Positions 48,405-57,989 of a DNA stretch of 64,000 nucleotides are shown piece after piece (position 1 is the first letter of the stretch; the number at the start of each line of letters is the position of its first letter). Made by a program: the position numbers and the translations under genes. Source of the DNA: Nitrospirota bacterium (GTDB lineage Bacteria; JACPQY01); the NCBI GenBank assembly GCA_016180645.1, contig JACPAV010000004.1, forward strand, positions 1 through 64,000. The letters run 5' to 3'. Under the pieces are notes generated by a model that was given only the letters and a program-made list of their open reading frames with translations, did no database searches and had not been told where the DNA came from.

Positions 48405-51400
48405 ATGAAACACATACACCTTGTCCTTGCTCTGCTCTTGCTCGCGCCCTCCGTGGCGCACGCCAGGAATATCTATGGAACGCACAACCACGGCGATCTC
48501 CAATGGTACACCCACGAAACGCAACACTTCGTCATCTACTACCACAAGGGGAAATCCAGCTCCGAGTGGACCGCGCGCAAGCTCGCCTCGATGGCGGACC
48601 AGGTGTATGACACCGTCACCGACCACTACGCTTACAAGTTCAAGGAAAAGATCCATCTCGTTGTGCGCGACACCGAGGAGATCGCCAACGGGTGGGCCAT
48701 CGCTTCACAAGACTGGATGACCATCTGGGGAACGAACCTCTACACCGTCACGCGCGGCCGGAGCGACTGGATCAAGAACGTCTTTCACCATGAGTTCGCC
48801 CATATCGTTTCCATCAAGGCGGCCAACCCCTTCAACAAGCATTTCCCGGGGCTCGCGGTCATCGGATCGCTCGCCGTTCAACAGAAGCTCGGAAAAGACA
48901 AGTTCGGCTCTCCCTTGGATTCGCCCGATGAGCTGACCTCCCCCGTTCCCTCGGACGCCGGATTCGTTTTTCTTTTCCCCGGCGAAATCGTTCCCCCCTG
49001 GTATGCGGAAGGCGTCGCCCAATATGCAGCCACCGCCGCGGGCTTCGAATCGTACGACACCCATCGCGAGATGCTCCTCCGTTCCGCCACACTGGAAAAC
49101 AACCTCCTCACGCTGGACGAGATGAACACGTTCGACGGCAAGGGATCTCTCCAAATGGAAATGATCTACAATCAGGGGTTCAACTTCATCGGTTTTGTCT
49201 CGGACAAATACCGGAATGACGCCGCCGGCGCCCTGGCGAAGGCGCAGGGAAAGGGGTGGCACCTCGTGTTCGATTCGCGCTTCCCGAAAATATTCAACAA
49301 ATCGCGCGCGGTCCTGTACGGCGAGTGGAAGCAGAACCTCCAGGAGAAATACGGCAAGCTTCAGGCGGAAGTGCAAGCCAACCCCTACGCCGGGGAGGAA
49401 GTGGATTTCTTTAAGACCAAGGACGAGAAGGAGCCGGAAAGGCCGTCGGACTTGCGGCGATTCCGATTCCGCAAGAAGGGGCTCTTGAACCGGTTCGTGC
49501 GGTTCTCACCGGACGGAAAATACTTCGGTCTGCTCTCCACGAGAGGAGCGGATCGATGGGGCACGTCGCTCTACCTCTGCAAGACCAGTCCGGGCCCCGA
49601 CGAAGAGGCCTGCAGTGAAGTCGAGGACGCGAGCGCGAATTCGCAGTATGCGTTCTCCCCGGACTCGAAGAAATTGGCCTTCACGACAGAAATTGAAGGC
49701 GAACACGGCGAAACGAACGAAATCTTTGTCTACGACATCGAAAAAGAACGACTGACCATGATGGATGGGAAACGCACCCATGCCCTGACCGCCGAATGGC
49801 AGTTCAACAAGAACCGTCCACCCTACCGAGCGGTCGATCTCGACTGGTCTCCCGATGGCCAGTGGATCGTCTACACGGAAAACCTCGACGGTCAGAAGAA
49901 TCTTCGGCTGATCCGGCCGGACGGAACAGCCAAGACGAAACTCAGCAGTTTCGAGGACGGCACCCAGATCGGCGGCCCCATGTGGGCGGCGGACGGGAAG
50001 AGCCTCCTTTTCTATATGTACCACCATGACCAGCAGGACCTGTGGCTGATGGAAATGAAGACGCTGAAAATGCGCCCGCTGACCTACGATAAGACGGACG
50101 ACCGCGATCCGATCTTCACCCCCGAGGGAACGGTCATTTTTGCGTCGGACAGGACCGGCATTTTCAATCTTTATGAGCTCGATCCGAAGACGAACCAGCT
50201 CAAGCAGCTCACCAATGTGGTGACGGGCGCGTTCTGGCCGTCGCTCTCTCCGGACGGCAAGACGATATATTATTCCTACTACACCTCATACGGGTATCGG
50301 ACCTACAAAATGGACCGGAGCGCCGCGTACAACAAGCCGGTCGGAAAGCTCGACATTCCCCCGGTCACGATCGGCCGGGAGGAGATGGAAGTGGCGTCGG
50401 AGTTCCCCGAACTCCGGAAGAAGCCCTACACGTTCGACGCGAGGCCCTGGGAGTTCTATCCGGAATTGTCCGCCATCAACCAGGAGATCGACGTCGGAGG
50501 GATGTTCTCAATCGGCGACTTCCTCGACCGCCACGAGCTGTCGCTCTACGGCCGCGTGGGCTTTCCGGACATCGTTCCGTTCTACAGCGCCAATTACAGG
50601 CTCAGCCTTTTCTGGCCGGACATCAACATCTCGTATCGCGGCTTTGTGATATCCGGAGAAGCCTCGCTTCCCTACGTGGACAACGATGGAAACACCCAGC
50701 GCGTCACCGTGGAAGACAACTCCGCGGGCGATTTCGGTGGACTGGATTTGACTTTCCCCCTCCGTCCGAACCACCGGCTCACCACGGGGTATCTGCTGCG
50801 AAGGATCTCCGAGTCACTGAAGGGAAACAGCCTGACCAACCAGACCTTCTTTGGAAACAATTTGCTGGGCTGGCAATTGGCGCAGGATTCCCTCGCGTAC
50901 GCGGATGCGTTTGGAGAGCAAAGTTTCTGCTTCGACTACGATGAAGAGGGCAAGATTGTCGACTTCTCCACGGCCTGCAAACTGGGCAACAGTCAGACCG
51001 TCCTCCTGAACCACCAGCTCTCCCTCGGGTACCGTTACGCCTTCAGCCGGAACATCGTCGACGGCGACGTCAATCCTCGCGGGGGCCGCGATTTCGCCTT
51101 CACGTACAGCTACACGCTGGCCCAGATTTCACAGAGCACCAAGCTGGCCCAGAAGAATTTCCTAGGCCGTTGGCGCTTCTTCCAGGACGGCAACGAACAG
51201 GACGTGCTCAAGTCGCCCACGGACGACTACAACTACAACCAGTTCCTACTGACCTACTCCGAATATCTTGCGAGTCCCATCAAATACATTTCGTCCGCCC
51301 TCGAAAGCCTGCGCCACACCTTCATCGCCCGCGTGTACTTCGGCCTGAACGACAGGCCCACTCTCGGCTACGACAAGTTCCAGGCGGGTGGCCGCCTTCC

Positions 51401-51905
51401 TCTTTTCAGTGGAAATCTCTTCAGCCCGGTGTTCCCCCTTTATGGATACGAGGATGGCTCGGTCACGGGCGACATGCTGGCGATCCTGAACGCGGAATAC
51501 CGATTCCCACTCGCCCGGGAGATCAACGCTCAGGCGGGGCCCTTCTACTTTGAGAGCCTGTACGGCTCGTTCCTCTTCGACATCGGCAACGCGTACGACC
51601 TAAAGAAGTCCTATTCGCCGGTTTTCGACAGCAACGGCGACGGCTCGGCTTTCAACGACCTCCTGACGGACGTGGGCTTCTTCCTGAACTTGAAATCCTA
51701 CATCTTCCATGGCCGGCCCTGGTTCAGCATGCTCGGCGTGGCCAAGGGTCTTTCGGACAACCAGGGCGACAGTCTGAGTTTGGGGTGCGACACGGAGGAT
51801 TGCTCGGACCTCGTCGACCAGGAGCGGGGCACATTGAACTGGAAGCGGATTTCCAAGCCGGAAGCCGCCCTACGTGTGTACCTCGGCTTGGGCGTAAGCT
51901 TTTAG
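48405..51905 (+). CDS. Metalloprotease - TolB propeller - OM barrel protein 1
   Basis: This is 1166 residues. After a signal peptide (LVLALLLLAPSVAHA), an MA-like metallopeptidase carries FHHEFAHIVS (HExxH) and PPWYAEGVAQY (third ligand Glu). From about 350, TolB/PD40-type propeller repeats appear (FSPDGKYFGLLSTRG, LDWSPDGQWIVYTEN, WPSLSPDGKTIYYS). From about 700, an outer-membrane barrel resembles the Omp85 C-terminus: AGGRLPLFSGNLF, then YGYEDGSVTGDMLAILNAEYRFPL and SFLFDIGNAYDL, ending in Phe. All parts are in one frame. A surface protease tethered by its own barrel is inferred. It is followed by a paralogue 57 nt on. Confidence 0.85.
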   Translation: MKHIHLVLALLLLAPSVAHARNIYGTHNHGDLQWYTHETQHFVIYYHKGKSSSEWTARKLASMADQVYDTVTDHYAYKFKEKIHLVVRDTEEIANGWAIASQDWMTIWGTNLYTVTRGRSDWIKNVFHHEFAHIVSIKAANPFNKHFPGLAVIGSLAVQQKLGKDKFGSPLDSPDELTSPVPSDAGFVFLFPGEIVPPWYAEGVAQYAATAAGFESYDTHREMLLRSATLENNLLTLDEMNTFDGKGSLQMEMIYNQGFNFIGFVSDKYRNDAAGALAKAQGKGWHLVFDSRFPKIFNKSRAVLYGEWKQNLQEKYGKLQAEVQANPYAGEEVDFFKTKDEKEPERPSDLRRFRFRKKGLLNRFVRFSPDGKYFGLLSTRGADRWGTSLYLCKTSPGPDEEACSEVEDASANSQYAFSPDSKKLAFTTEIEGEHGETNEIFVYDIEKERLTMMDGKRTHALTAEWQFNKNRPPYRAVDLDWSPDGQWIVYTENLDGQKNLRLIRPDGTAKTKLSSFEDGTQIGGPMWAADGKSLLFYMYHHDQQDLWLMEMKTLKMRPLTYDKTDDRDPIFTPEGTVIFASDRTGIFNLYELDPKTNQLKQLTNVVTGAFWPSLSPDGKTIYYSYYTSYGYRTYKMDRSAAYNKPVGKLDIPPVTIGREEMEVASEFPELRKKPYTFDARPWEFYPELSAINQEIDVGGMFSIGDFLDRHELSLYGRVGFPDIVPFYSANYRLSLFWPDINISYRGFVISGEASLPYVDNDGNTQRVTVEDNSAGDFGGLDLTFPLRPNHRLTTGYLLRRISESLKGNSLTNQTFFGNNLLGWQLAQDSLAYADAFGEQSFCFDYDEEGKIVDFSTACKLGNSQTVLLNHQLSLGYRYAFSRNIVDGDVNPRGGRDFAFTYSYTLAQISQSTKLAQKNFLGRWRFFQDGNEQDVLKSPTDDYNYNQFLLTYSEYLASPIKYISSALESLRHTFIARVYFGLNDRPTLGYDKFQAGGRLPLFSGNLFSPVFPLYGYEDGSVTGDMLAILNAEYRFPLAREINAQAGPFYFESLYGSFLFDIGNAYDLKKSYSPVFDSNGDGSAFNDLLTDVGFFLNLKSYIFHGRPWFSMLGVAKGLSDNQGDSLSLGCDTEDCSDLVDQERGTLNWKRISKPEAALRVYLGLGVSF

Positions 51906-51962
51906 CCTGAGTACAAACGCCGAAGGCATCGCCGGGGGCCTGCTCGGAGCCGGGTGGTTCGT

Positions 51963-54900
51963 ATGTTGAGGGCCGTCCTTCTAGTGGCGTTCTTCCTATC
52001 CGCCGTCGCATCCAGCGCCGCGGCCGACCCAATCCACCCTTACGTCCGCGGGCTGGAGGAGCCTGAGCTGGGAGCGGCACGGAAGGGCTGGCCGGGGGGA
52101 AGCGCCTACAACTACCCGCACCTCGATTGGCACACCATCGAGACCGCGCACTTCTACATCCACTACCACACGGGCGCCGAATGGACCGCCCGGAAGATCG
52201 CCGCGATCGCGGATACCACCTATGATCTCATCACCGCCGCCTACGATCACCGGCTCAAGCAGAAAGTGCACGTGGTCGTGCGGGACGTCGAAGAAGTCTC
52301 CAATGGGTGGGCCAGCTACTCGCAGAAGTGGATCACGATTTGGGCGACGAGCCTGTACCATCCGCTCCGGGGCCGCCATTACTGGATCGACAACGTGTTC
52401 CCGCACGAGTTCGCCCACATCGTCTCGCTCGATGCCGCGGACGCTTTCTCACCCCACCTCGATGGCGTCCAGTTCGTCGGCTTGCAGGATTGGAGCCAGA
52501 GGCTCGGCGAAGAGTTCGATGGGTCCGACGCCCGGACCTCGAAAGTGCCGGTCGATCTCGGCGGCTCCTTCTTCTTCATGGGCGAGGCCGTTCCACCGTG
52601 GTTCGCCGAAGGGATCGCCCAGTATCACGATACCGTCACGGCCGGTTTTGAGCGGTGGGACACGCACCGCGACATGTTTCTCCGCATGGTCGTGCTGGAA
52701 AACAACCTGCTCACGCTGGACGAGATGGGCACGTTCACCGGCCGCAACTCCTTGCAGGCCGAACAGGTGTACAACCAGGGCTTCTCGTTCGTCACTTTCC
52801 TGGCCGAAAAGTTCCAAGCCCCAAACAGCCTGGACGCCAATGCGCGGATCGCAAAACGCAACGGCCGCTCGCTCCACCTCTTTTTCAGCGACGCCGTGCG
52901 CCAGGCACTCCGAAAAGACATCCACCGGCTGTATGACGAATGGAAATCGATGCTGACGGCCCGCTACGAGGGGGCCCGCCGGACTCTCGGCACAAGCACG
53001 GAGGGCGAGGAGTTCAATCCGACCGGAAAATCCGAATGGCTCGACGCAAAGGGGTTCGAGAAAGGCCTCATGAACCGGCTGGTCAAGGTCTCCCCGGACG
53101 GAAAACATCTCAGCTACCTCTCCAGCCGTGGGCGGGACGGCTGGGGCACTACACTCTATCTCGCCGAACTGAAGAATGGCGCGCCGGTCCCCGGAAAGGA
53201 TCCTACGGCCCTCGACGTCGGCTCCGCCTACTCTTGGTCTCCCGACGCGCGCAAGATCGTTCATGTCGCCTCCGTTGCAGAGCCGGGCACGGGCCTGGAG
53301 AGTCGGCGATTGATGATCTACGACCTGGAAACCAAGAAGTCGGAGATGCTCGGGGGCCGCACCCTCTGGACCCTCGGCAGCATCCGCTTCGGCGATCTCC
53401 CCACGGCGGGCCAACGCGCGGGCGAGCCGGCATGGTCGCCGGACGGCCGCCGGGTCGTGTTCACGGAGAACCGTGACGGGCAGATGAACCTGCGGCTCAT
53501 CGGGGTGGACGGGGGAGACTTCACGCCTCTGACCGAATTCTCGGACGGTACACAAACCGGCGGTCCGCAATGGTCGCCGGACGGAAAGACCATCGTCTTT
53601 TTCATGTTCCGCAACGGGCAGCAGGACATCTGGCGCCTGGATGTGGAAACACGCGAACTCACGCCCCTCACGAACGACCGGCACGACGACCGCGATCCGG
53701 TTTTCCTGCCGGACGGCAGCGGCATCCTCTTCGCGTCGGATCGCACGGGGATTTTCAACATCCATCGGATGGACCTCCGGAGCCGCGAGGTAACGCAGGT
53801 GACGAATGTTTTGGGAGGGACGTTCTGGCCCTCGATCTCGCCGGATGGGCATTGGGTACGCTACTCCTCGTTCACCTCCACGGGTTACCGCCTCTTCCAG
53901 ATCGCCCTCGATCAACGAGTCGAACCCGGCGAGGAAAAAACGACGTTCGACACGCAGCAGGGATGGGACCCCCTCACGGTGTCCTCGTTGTCCGCTCACC
54001 CGTACCGGGCCGAAATCAGGCCGTTCACCCTTTCGCCGTCCTTTGAGTATTTCGACGAGCAAGTTCGCGCCGGTCTCGGAATCGACGTGGGCGATTACCT
54101 CGCTCGGCACCGTCTTCTCGGTTTCGCCTCCGCGGGGATGCCGGTCGAGGAAGGCCCCTCCTCGGAGGAGATTGACCAATTCTACGAAGCGGCCTACGTG
54201 AACCAGAGCTGGCACATCTCATGGTTGGCCGACTATCGGCGGGCCCTCATCCGGGAAAGCTTCGGCTCCGGCGAATCGAGCCTGGGCATCCACGAGACGG
54301 CGGACTTCCTCGATGTCCAGGCCTTCTACCCTCTGGCCGCCGGGGGAAGCGGAGGAGCGTTTTCGGGACATACGCTCTCGGCCGGGTATGCGCTCCGTAA
54401 CGTCCAGGACGCATTTCGGGGCGCTGGGAGCGCCACCCTTCTGGATGACGTGCTGGCTGCCATGTACCGCCAGATCGGCCTCGAACCGCCCGTGGGGTGT
54501 ACCGCGGCGGACGTACGGGGTCGGCGGATCCCCGGGCCGGATACGGAATGTCTGGGCAACCGGCACAATCTCATCCGAAATCACCAAGGGAGTGCCACGT
54601 ATGCCTATCGGGTTTCATCCTCGGCCGTGGACGCAGGGATCAATCCGCGCGGAGCCAAGGGGCTCTCGGTGACGTATGCCTATACCCGAAGCGAGACCTC
54701 CGCGTTTCTGGATGCCGTGAACGCCTTGAACAATCGGGTGGCCCTGGTCGATGAAGGCCGCAGCATCAGGCGAAGTCCCGCCCCCGAGGGTGACTACCAA
54801 TTCAATCGTGTCTGGCTCGGCTACGCCCACTTCCTCAAGAGCCCGATCCGATATCTTCATGAGGATCTGGACCGGCTGCGCCACACACTCTATTACAAGG

Positions 54901-55472
54901 TATTCGCGGGGCTGACGGACCGACCGGTTTCGGCGGCGGATAAATTCTACGCGGGAGGCCGGCTGGCCTTGTTCTCCAACAGGCTGGTGAATCCGTTCCT
55001 CAACCTGCCCGGCTATGAGGACGGACAGGTTCGCGGCGACTCGCTCCTCCTGGCCACCGTCGGATACCGGTTCCCCGTTCTCCGCCGCATCCACAAATCG
55101 ATCGGCCCCTTCTATTTCAACAGCGTCTACGGTTCGGTCTTCGCGGATGCGGGCAATGCATACGACCTGCGGGGCAAGGGGCCCTTCGTTACGAATCTCA
55201 TTCTGGACAAGAACGGCGATCACACGCTGGGACGGGCGGATGTGCTGGAGGACGCGGGGGTCGAACTCCTGATGGAGGGCGATCTCTTTCACGTCGAGGG
55301 CGCGTGGAACAGTTTCGTTCGCGTGGCGAAGGGGTTTTCGCCCGTGCCGAACCTCACGCGGGAAGTTCCGAACCTGCTCGATCCCGCCGGCATCGGGATC
55401 GCCGGCGAGGAAGGCGTGCGCAGGAAGGAGGCCCCGGTGCGGATATATGTCGGCCTGGGGATCGGGTTCTAG
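51963..55472 (+). CDS. Metalloprotease - TolB propeller - OM barrel protein 2
   Basis: This is 1169 residues from ATG 51963 (GTG 51954 is an alternative with GGAG close upstream). Architecture is the same as the preceding gene: signal peptide (VLLVAFFLSAVASSAAA), HExxH (VFPHEFAHIVSLDAADAF), third ligand in PPWFAEGIAQYHD, propeller (VSPDGKHLSYLSSRG, AWSPDGRRVVFTENRDGQ) and barrel (AGGRLALFSNRLVNPF, YGSVFADAGNAYDL, ending VGLGIGF). Similarity to protein 1 extends along the whole length, so this is a tandem duplication that has diverged. Catalytic residues are kept in both, suggesting both are active. An FG-GAP lipoprotein gene follows with no gap. Confidence 0.85.
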   Translation: MLRAVLLVAFFLSAVASSAAADPIHPYVRGLEEPELGAARKGWPGGSAYNYPHLDWHTIETAHFYIHYHTGAEWTARKIAAIADTTYDLITAAYDHRLKQKVHVVVRDVEEVSNGWASYSQKWITIWATSLYHPLRGRHYWIDNVFPHEFAHIVSLDAADAFSPHLDGVQFVGLQDWSQRLGEEFDGSDARTSKVPVDLGGSFFFMGEAVPPWFAEGIAQYHDTVTAGFERWDTHRDMFLRMVVLENNLLTLDEMGTFTGRNSLQAEQVYNQGFSFVTFLAEKFQAPNSLDANARIAKRNGRSLHLFFSDAVRQALRKDIHRLYDEWKSMLTARYEGARRTLGTSTEGEEFNPTGKSEWLDAKGFEKGLMNRLVKVSPDGKHLSYLSSRGRDGWGTTLYLAELKNGAPVPGKDPTALDVGSAYSWSPDARKIVHVASVAEPGTGLESRRLMIYDLETKKSEMLGGRTLWTLGSIRFGDLPTAGQRAGEPAWSPDGRRVVFTENRDGQMNLRLIGVDGGDFTPLTEFSDGTQTGGPQWSPDGKTIVFFMFRNGQQDIWRLDVETRELTPLTNDRHDDRDPVFLPDGSGILFASDRTGIFNIHRMDLRSREVTQVTNVLGGTFWPSISPDGHWVRYSSFTSTGYRLFQIALDQRVEPGEEKTTFDTQQGWDPLTVSSLSAHPYRAEIRPFTLSPSFEYFDEQVRAGLGIDVGDYLARHRLLGFASAGMPVEEGPSSEEIDQFYEAAYVNQSWHISWLADYRRALIRESFGSGESSLGIHETADFLDVQAFYPLAAGGSGGAFSGHTLSAGYALRNVQDAFRGAGSATLLDDVLAAMYRQIGLEPPVGCTAADVRGRRIPGPDTECLGNRHNLIRNHQGSATYAYRVSSSAVDAGINPRGAKGLSVTYAYTRSETSAFLDAVNALNNRVALVDEGRSIRRSPAPEGDYQFNRVWLGYAHFLKSPIRYLHEDLDRLRHTLYYKVFAGLTDRPVSAADKFYAGGRLALFSNRLVNPFLNLPGYEDGQVRGDSLLLATVGYRFPVLRRIHKSIGPFYFNSVYGSVFADAGNAYDLRGKGPFVTNLILDKNGDHTLGRADVLEDAGVELLMEGDLFHVEGAWNSFVRVAKGFSPVPNLTREVPNLLDPAGIGIAGEEGVRRKEAPVRIYVGLGIGF

Positions 55473-56834
55473 ATGGGCACACGCAAATTATTGGCGCCGT
55501 TCGTTTGCCTGGTCCTCTGGAGCTGCGCGGAACAGCAAACGACGGGACGTTCGACGCGTATCCTTCGTGGAGCCGTGGTCCGCATGGAGGTTCACGGGGC
55601 GGCAGGAGGCGAGAGGTTTGGCACAGGCGTCGCCGGTCTTGGGGATCTTGACGGCGACGGGATCGGCGAGATTGCCGGAGGAGCGCCAGGGGCCGACTTC
55701 GACACGGATGCCTGCCCGGACTTGCAGCCCGGCCGTGGGGTCGTCCGAATCCACAGCGGAAGCGACGGCTCGCTCATGCGTGTTCATTGCGGCGTGGCCC
55801 AGAACGAATCGTTTGGAGAGTTCATCCGGGCGGTGGGCGACGCCGATGGCGACGGCGCCACGGAGTACGCCGTGGCCGCTCCCGGCGCTTCTTCAGATCC
55901 TGTGTCCTGCCCGGACTCCATTGTGGGCCGGGGTGTCATCCGGATCTACTCGGGCCGCACCGGATCATTCCTACGCGCCCTCTGCGGCTACAGCGCCTAC
56001 GAGAATCTCACCAATATCGTGGCGGACGTAGGCGACCTGGACGGAGACGGATTGGCCGATTGGGTCGCCTCGTCTCCTCTTGCCTCCACCCATCCGCAGG
56101 CCTGCCCGTTGCGGCCCACGGATCCGGTCCGATGCCCAAGCCCGAAGATCGGCCAAGCCGACCGCCCCTGCGGCAAGGGATATGTAGAGGGCCGCTCGGG
56201 AAAAGACGGACACCCTCTCTTTGCGTCTTGCGGCGCCCGAGCGGGCGACCTCTATGGATTTTGGGTTGCGCGCGCCGACTCCGGCCTGCTGGGCGGAAGA
56301 GAGAAGGACCTCGACGGCGACGGCCTCACGGATCTGTTCGTGGGGGCTCCCACCGCAACCTGCAAGACTTCGGATGAGGGTACCCAGCCCGAAGGGGTCG
56401 TGTTCCTGCTTTCGAGCGCGAATGAATGGGACCGGCCCAGCCGGTCTTCGGAAAAGATCTGCGGCGACGAGCCGGGCGAGGGTCAGGGAGGGTTCCCGGC
56501 GGATACCATCCGGGGGGACCTGGATGGCGACGGGACGCCAGACCTGGTCATCGGATCTCCCCTTGCCGACCGCTCTCCGGGAGACTGCGATGCACCCGCG
56601 ATGGCGGGAGGAGTTCTTCGGGTCATTCTGGGCGGCGGCGCATCCGTCCGCGCCACCCTCTGCGGCGCGCAGGGGGAGGCCCTCGGCGCGGGCTACGATT
56701 TTCTACCCGTGGGGGATGCGGACCGAAACGGGCAGGACGATCCGGACCAGTTCGTCGTGGGCGCGCCGGGAGTCGACTCCGATGGGAAAACCAACGCCGG
56801 TTCGATCCTGATTTTGGAACTGACTCCGCCGTAG
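55473..56834 (+). CDS. FG-GAP repeat lipoprotein
   Basis: This is 453 residues with a lipobox (LVLWSCAEQ). Integrin-alpha-like FG-GAP repeats each carry a DxDGDG calcium loop: GDLDGDGIGEIAGGAPGAD, GDADGDGATEYAVAAPGA, GDLDGDGLADWVASSPLA, DLDGDGLTDLFVGAPTA and GDLDGDGTPDLVIGSPLAD. These make a seven-blade propeller-like fold. Many Cys (about 20) suggest disulfides. It probably mediates adhesion or binds partners on the surface. The ATG follows the barrel-protease stop without spacing, so it is probably in one operon. Confidence 0.85.
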   Translation: MGTRKLLAPFVCLVLWSCAEQQTTGRSTRILRGAVVRMEVHGAAGGERFGTGVAGLGDLDGDGIGEIAGGAPGADFDTDACPDLQPGRGVVRIHSGSDGSLMRVHCGVAQNESFGEFIRAVGDADGDGATEYAVAAPGASSDPVSCPDSIVGRGVIRIYSGRTGSFLRALCGYSAYENLTNIVADVGDLDGDGLADWVASSPLASTHPQACPLRPTDPVRCPSPKIGQADRPCGKGYVEGRSGKDGHPLFASCGARAGDLYGFWVARADSGLLGGREKDLDGDGLTDLFVGAPTATCKTSDEGTQPEGVVFLLSSANEWDRPSRSSEKICGDEPGEGQGGFPADTIRGDLDGDGTPDLVIGSPLADRSPGDCDAPAMAGGVLRVILGGGASVRATLCGAQGEALGAGYDFLPVGDADRNGQDDPDQFVVGAPGVDSDGKTNAGSILILELTPP

Positions 56835-56873
56835 GCGGAATCCCCTACTCGGCCCCGGCGTGAGTTTCTGATT

Positions 56874-57245
56874 TCAGCCCGCGCGCTTGAGGGAGATGGC
56901 GGGCATCCGCTTCAAGGAGTGCGTCTTCGGGTCCACCGCAATCCCTGTCGATTCCAATGCCGTCACGCCCAGGATCGGATCGACGCCGTCAGGACCGAAC
57001 ACCACGCGTCCTGCCGTAATGTCCCCCATGAATTCGATCACGGCGGCGCCGAAGTCGAGTTCCTTGACGGTGCCGTCCGCCAGTTCATAGCTCGTTTTCC
57101 CGAGGGGTCGAATTCCAATGGCACGAAGTCGCCCGGCCGGGGCCATGGAGTCTGTGGCGCCGGTGTCAACGAGAAATTCCTCCCGATATTCCTTCTTCGA
57201 CGTTGTCATGGCTTTCAGAGTGACCGTTACCCGCGTCAGTCCCAT
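56874..57245 (-). CDS. Retropepsin-like aspartic protease (clan AA)
   Basis: This is 123 residues. FLVDTGATDSMAP is the D-T/S-G active-site motif and IELxG-like strands follow (FMGDITAGRVVFG, DPILGVTALESTGI). It is short and lacks a signal peptide, like other bacterial single-domain retropepsin-like proteins that act as homodimers. Start ATG 57245 was chosen; the longer frame to 57335 begins with repeat-like DNA. Physiological substrates are unknown. Confidence 0.8.
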   Translation of the reverse strand: MGLTRVTVTLKAMTTSKKEYREEFLVDTGATDSMAPAGRLRAIGIRPLGKTSYELADGTVKELDFGAAVIEFMGDITAGRVVFGPDGVDPILGVTALESTGIAVDPKTHSLKRMPAISLKRAG

Positions 57246-57294
57246 TCGGAAAGTATAGCAGAAACAGGCCGACCGGACAGGTGGAAGCGGTCCC

Positions 57295-57885
57295 TCAGAA
57301 AACGTAGCGGACGCTGAAGGAACTAAGGAGGCCAAGCGCGTAGCCGGAGAGGTCGGCCTTGTCCGAACCGGACTTCAGGCTTCCGCTCAGGACGTAACCA
57401 AACCGCATCAGGCCCACACCGATGACCGCGTTTTCGGCTGCGGCGAAATCCACGCCCAGTCCCACATTCAGCTCCGTACTGCTGAGCTCGGCGGATGTCG
57501 TGGATTTCCCATCGTTCTGCTCCTGCTCGGTGGACGACCGCTGGACGCCGATGCTCACATAGGGTTTCGATCTGCTCGAGGGCAGGCCGAGGAGCACGTC
57601 GCCGCCAAATGAGGTGGCCGTCTGGTCGGCGTCAGCGGACGTATCGCCGATCTCGAAATTCCCCCGTAACAGGCTCATGGCCAGCCCCAGCCGGAGACCG
57701 ATGTTTTCGCCCCAGTATTGAAAGCTCGGGCCGAGCGTGGCGCCGGCCGGGCTCAGGATGACTTCGCCGCCGAGCATCGTGCCCTCCACGACCGGTTCGG
57801 ATTCCTCCTCCGCTTCGGCAGCGTAGACCGGACGAATGAACGCGGCGATCAGGGAGAGAATCAAAGCAAGTTCAAGCTTGTCCAT
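57295..57885 (-). CDS. Small outer-membrane beta-barrel protein
   Basis: A ~196-residue protein with a signal peptide (LALILSLIAAFIRPVYAAEA), an acidic linker, then repeated amphipathic strands (GLRLGLAMSLLRGNFEIGD, KPYVSIGVQRSSTEQEQ, VGLGVDFAAAENAVIGVGL) ending in ...SVRYVF, the aromatic terminus of barrels. Start ATG 57885 has GGAGGA upstream. OmpW/OmpA-barrel-like size, but no family is certain. Confidence 0.7.
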   Translation of the reverse strand: MDKLELALILSLIAAFIRPVYAAEAEEESEPVVEGTMLGGEVILSPAGATLGPSFQYWGENIGLRLGLAMSLLRGNFEIGDTSADADQTATSFGGDVLLGLPSSRSKPYVSIGVQRSSTEQEQNDGKSTTSAELSSTELNVGLGVDFAAAENAVIGVGLMRFGYVLSGSLKSGSDKADLSGYALGLLSSFSVRYVF

Positions 57886-57989
57886 TATTCCTCCGTGCAT
57901 CCGAAGGGAAATGGGCCAATGATCAATGGTCCATTCTCAATTGCCATTTTCCGGAACTGACAATTGATAGCTGAGAATTGAAAATTTCC

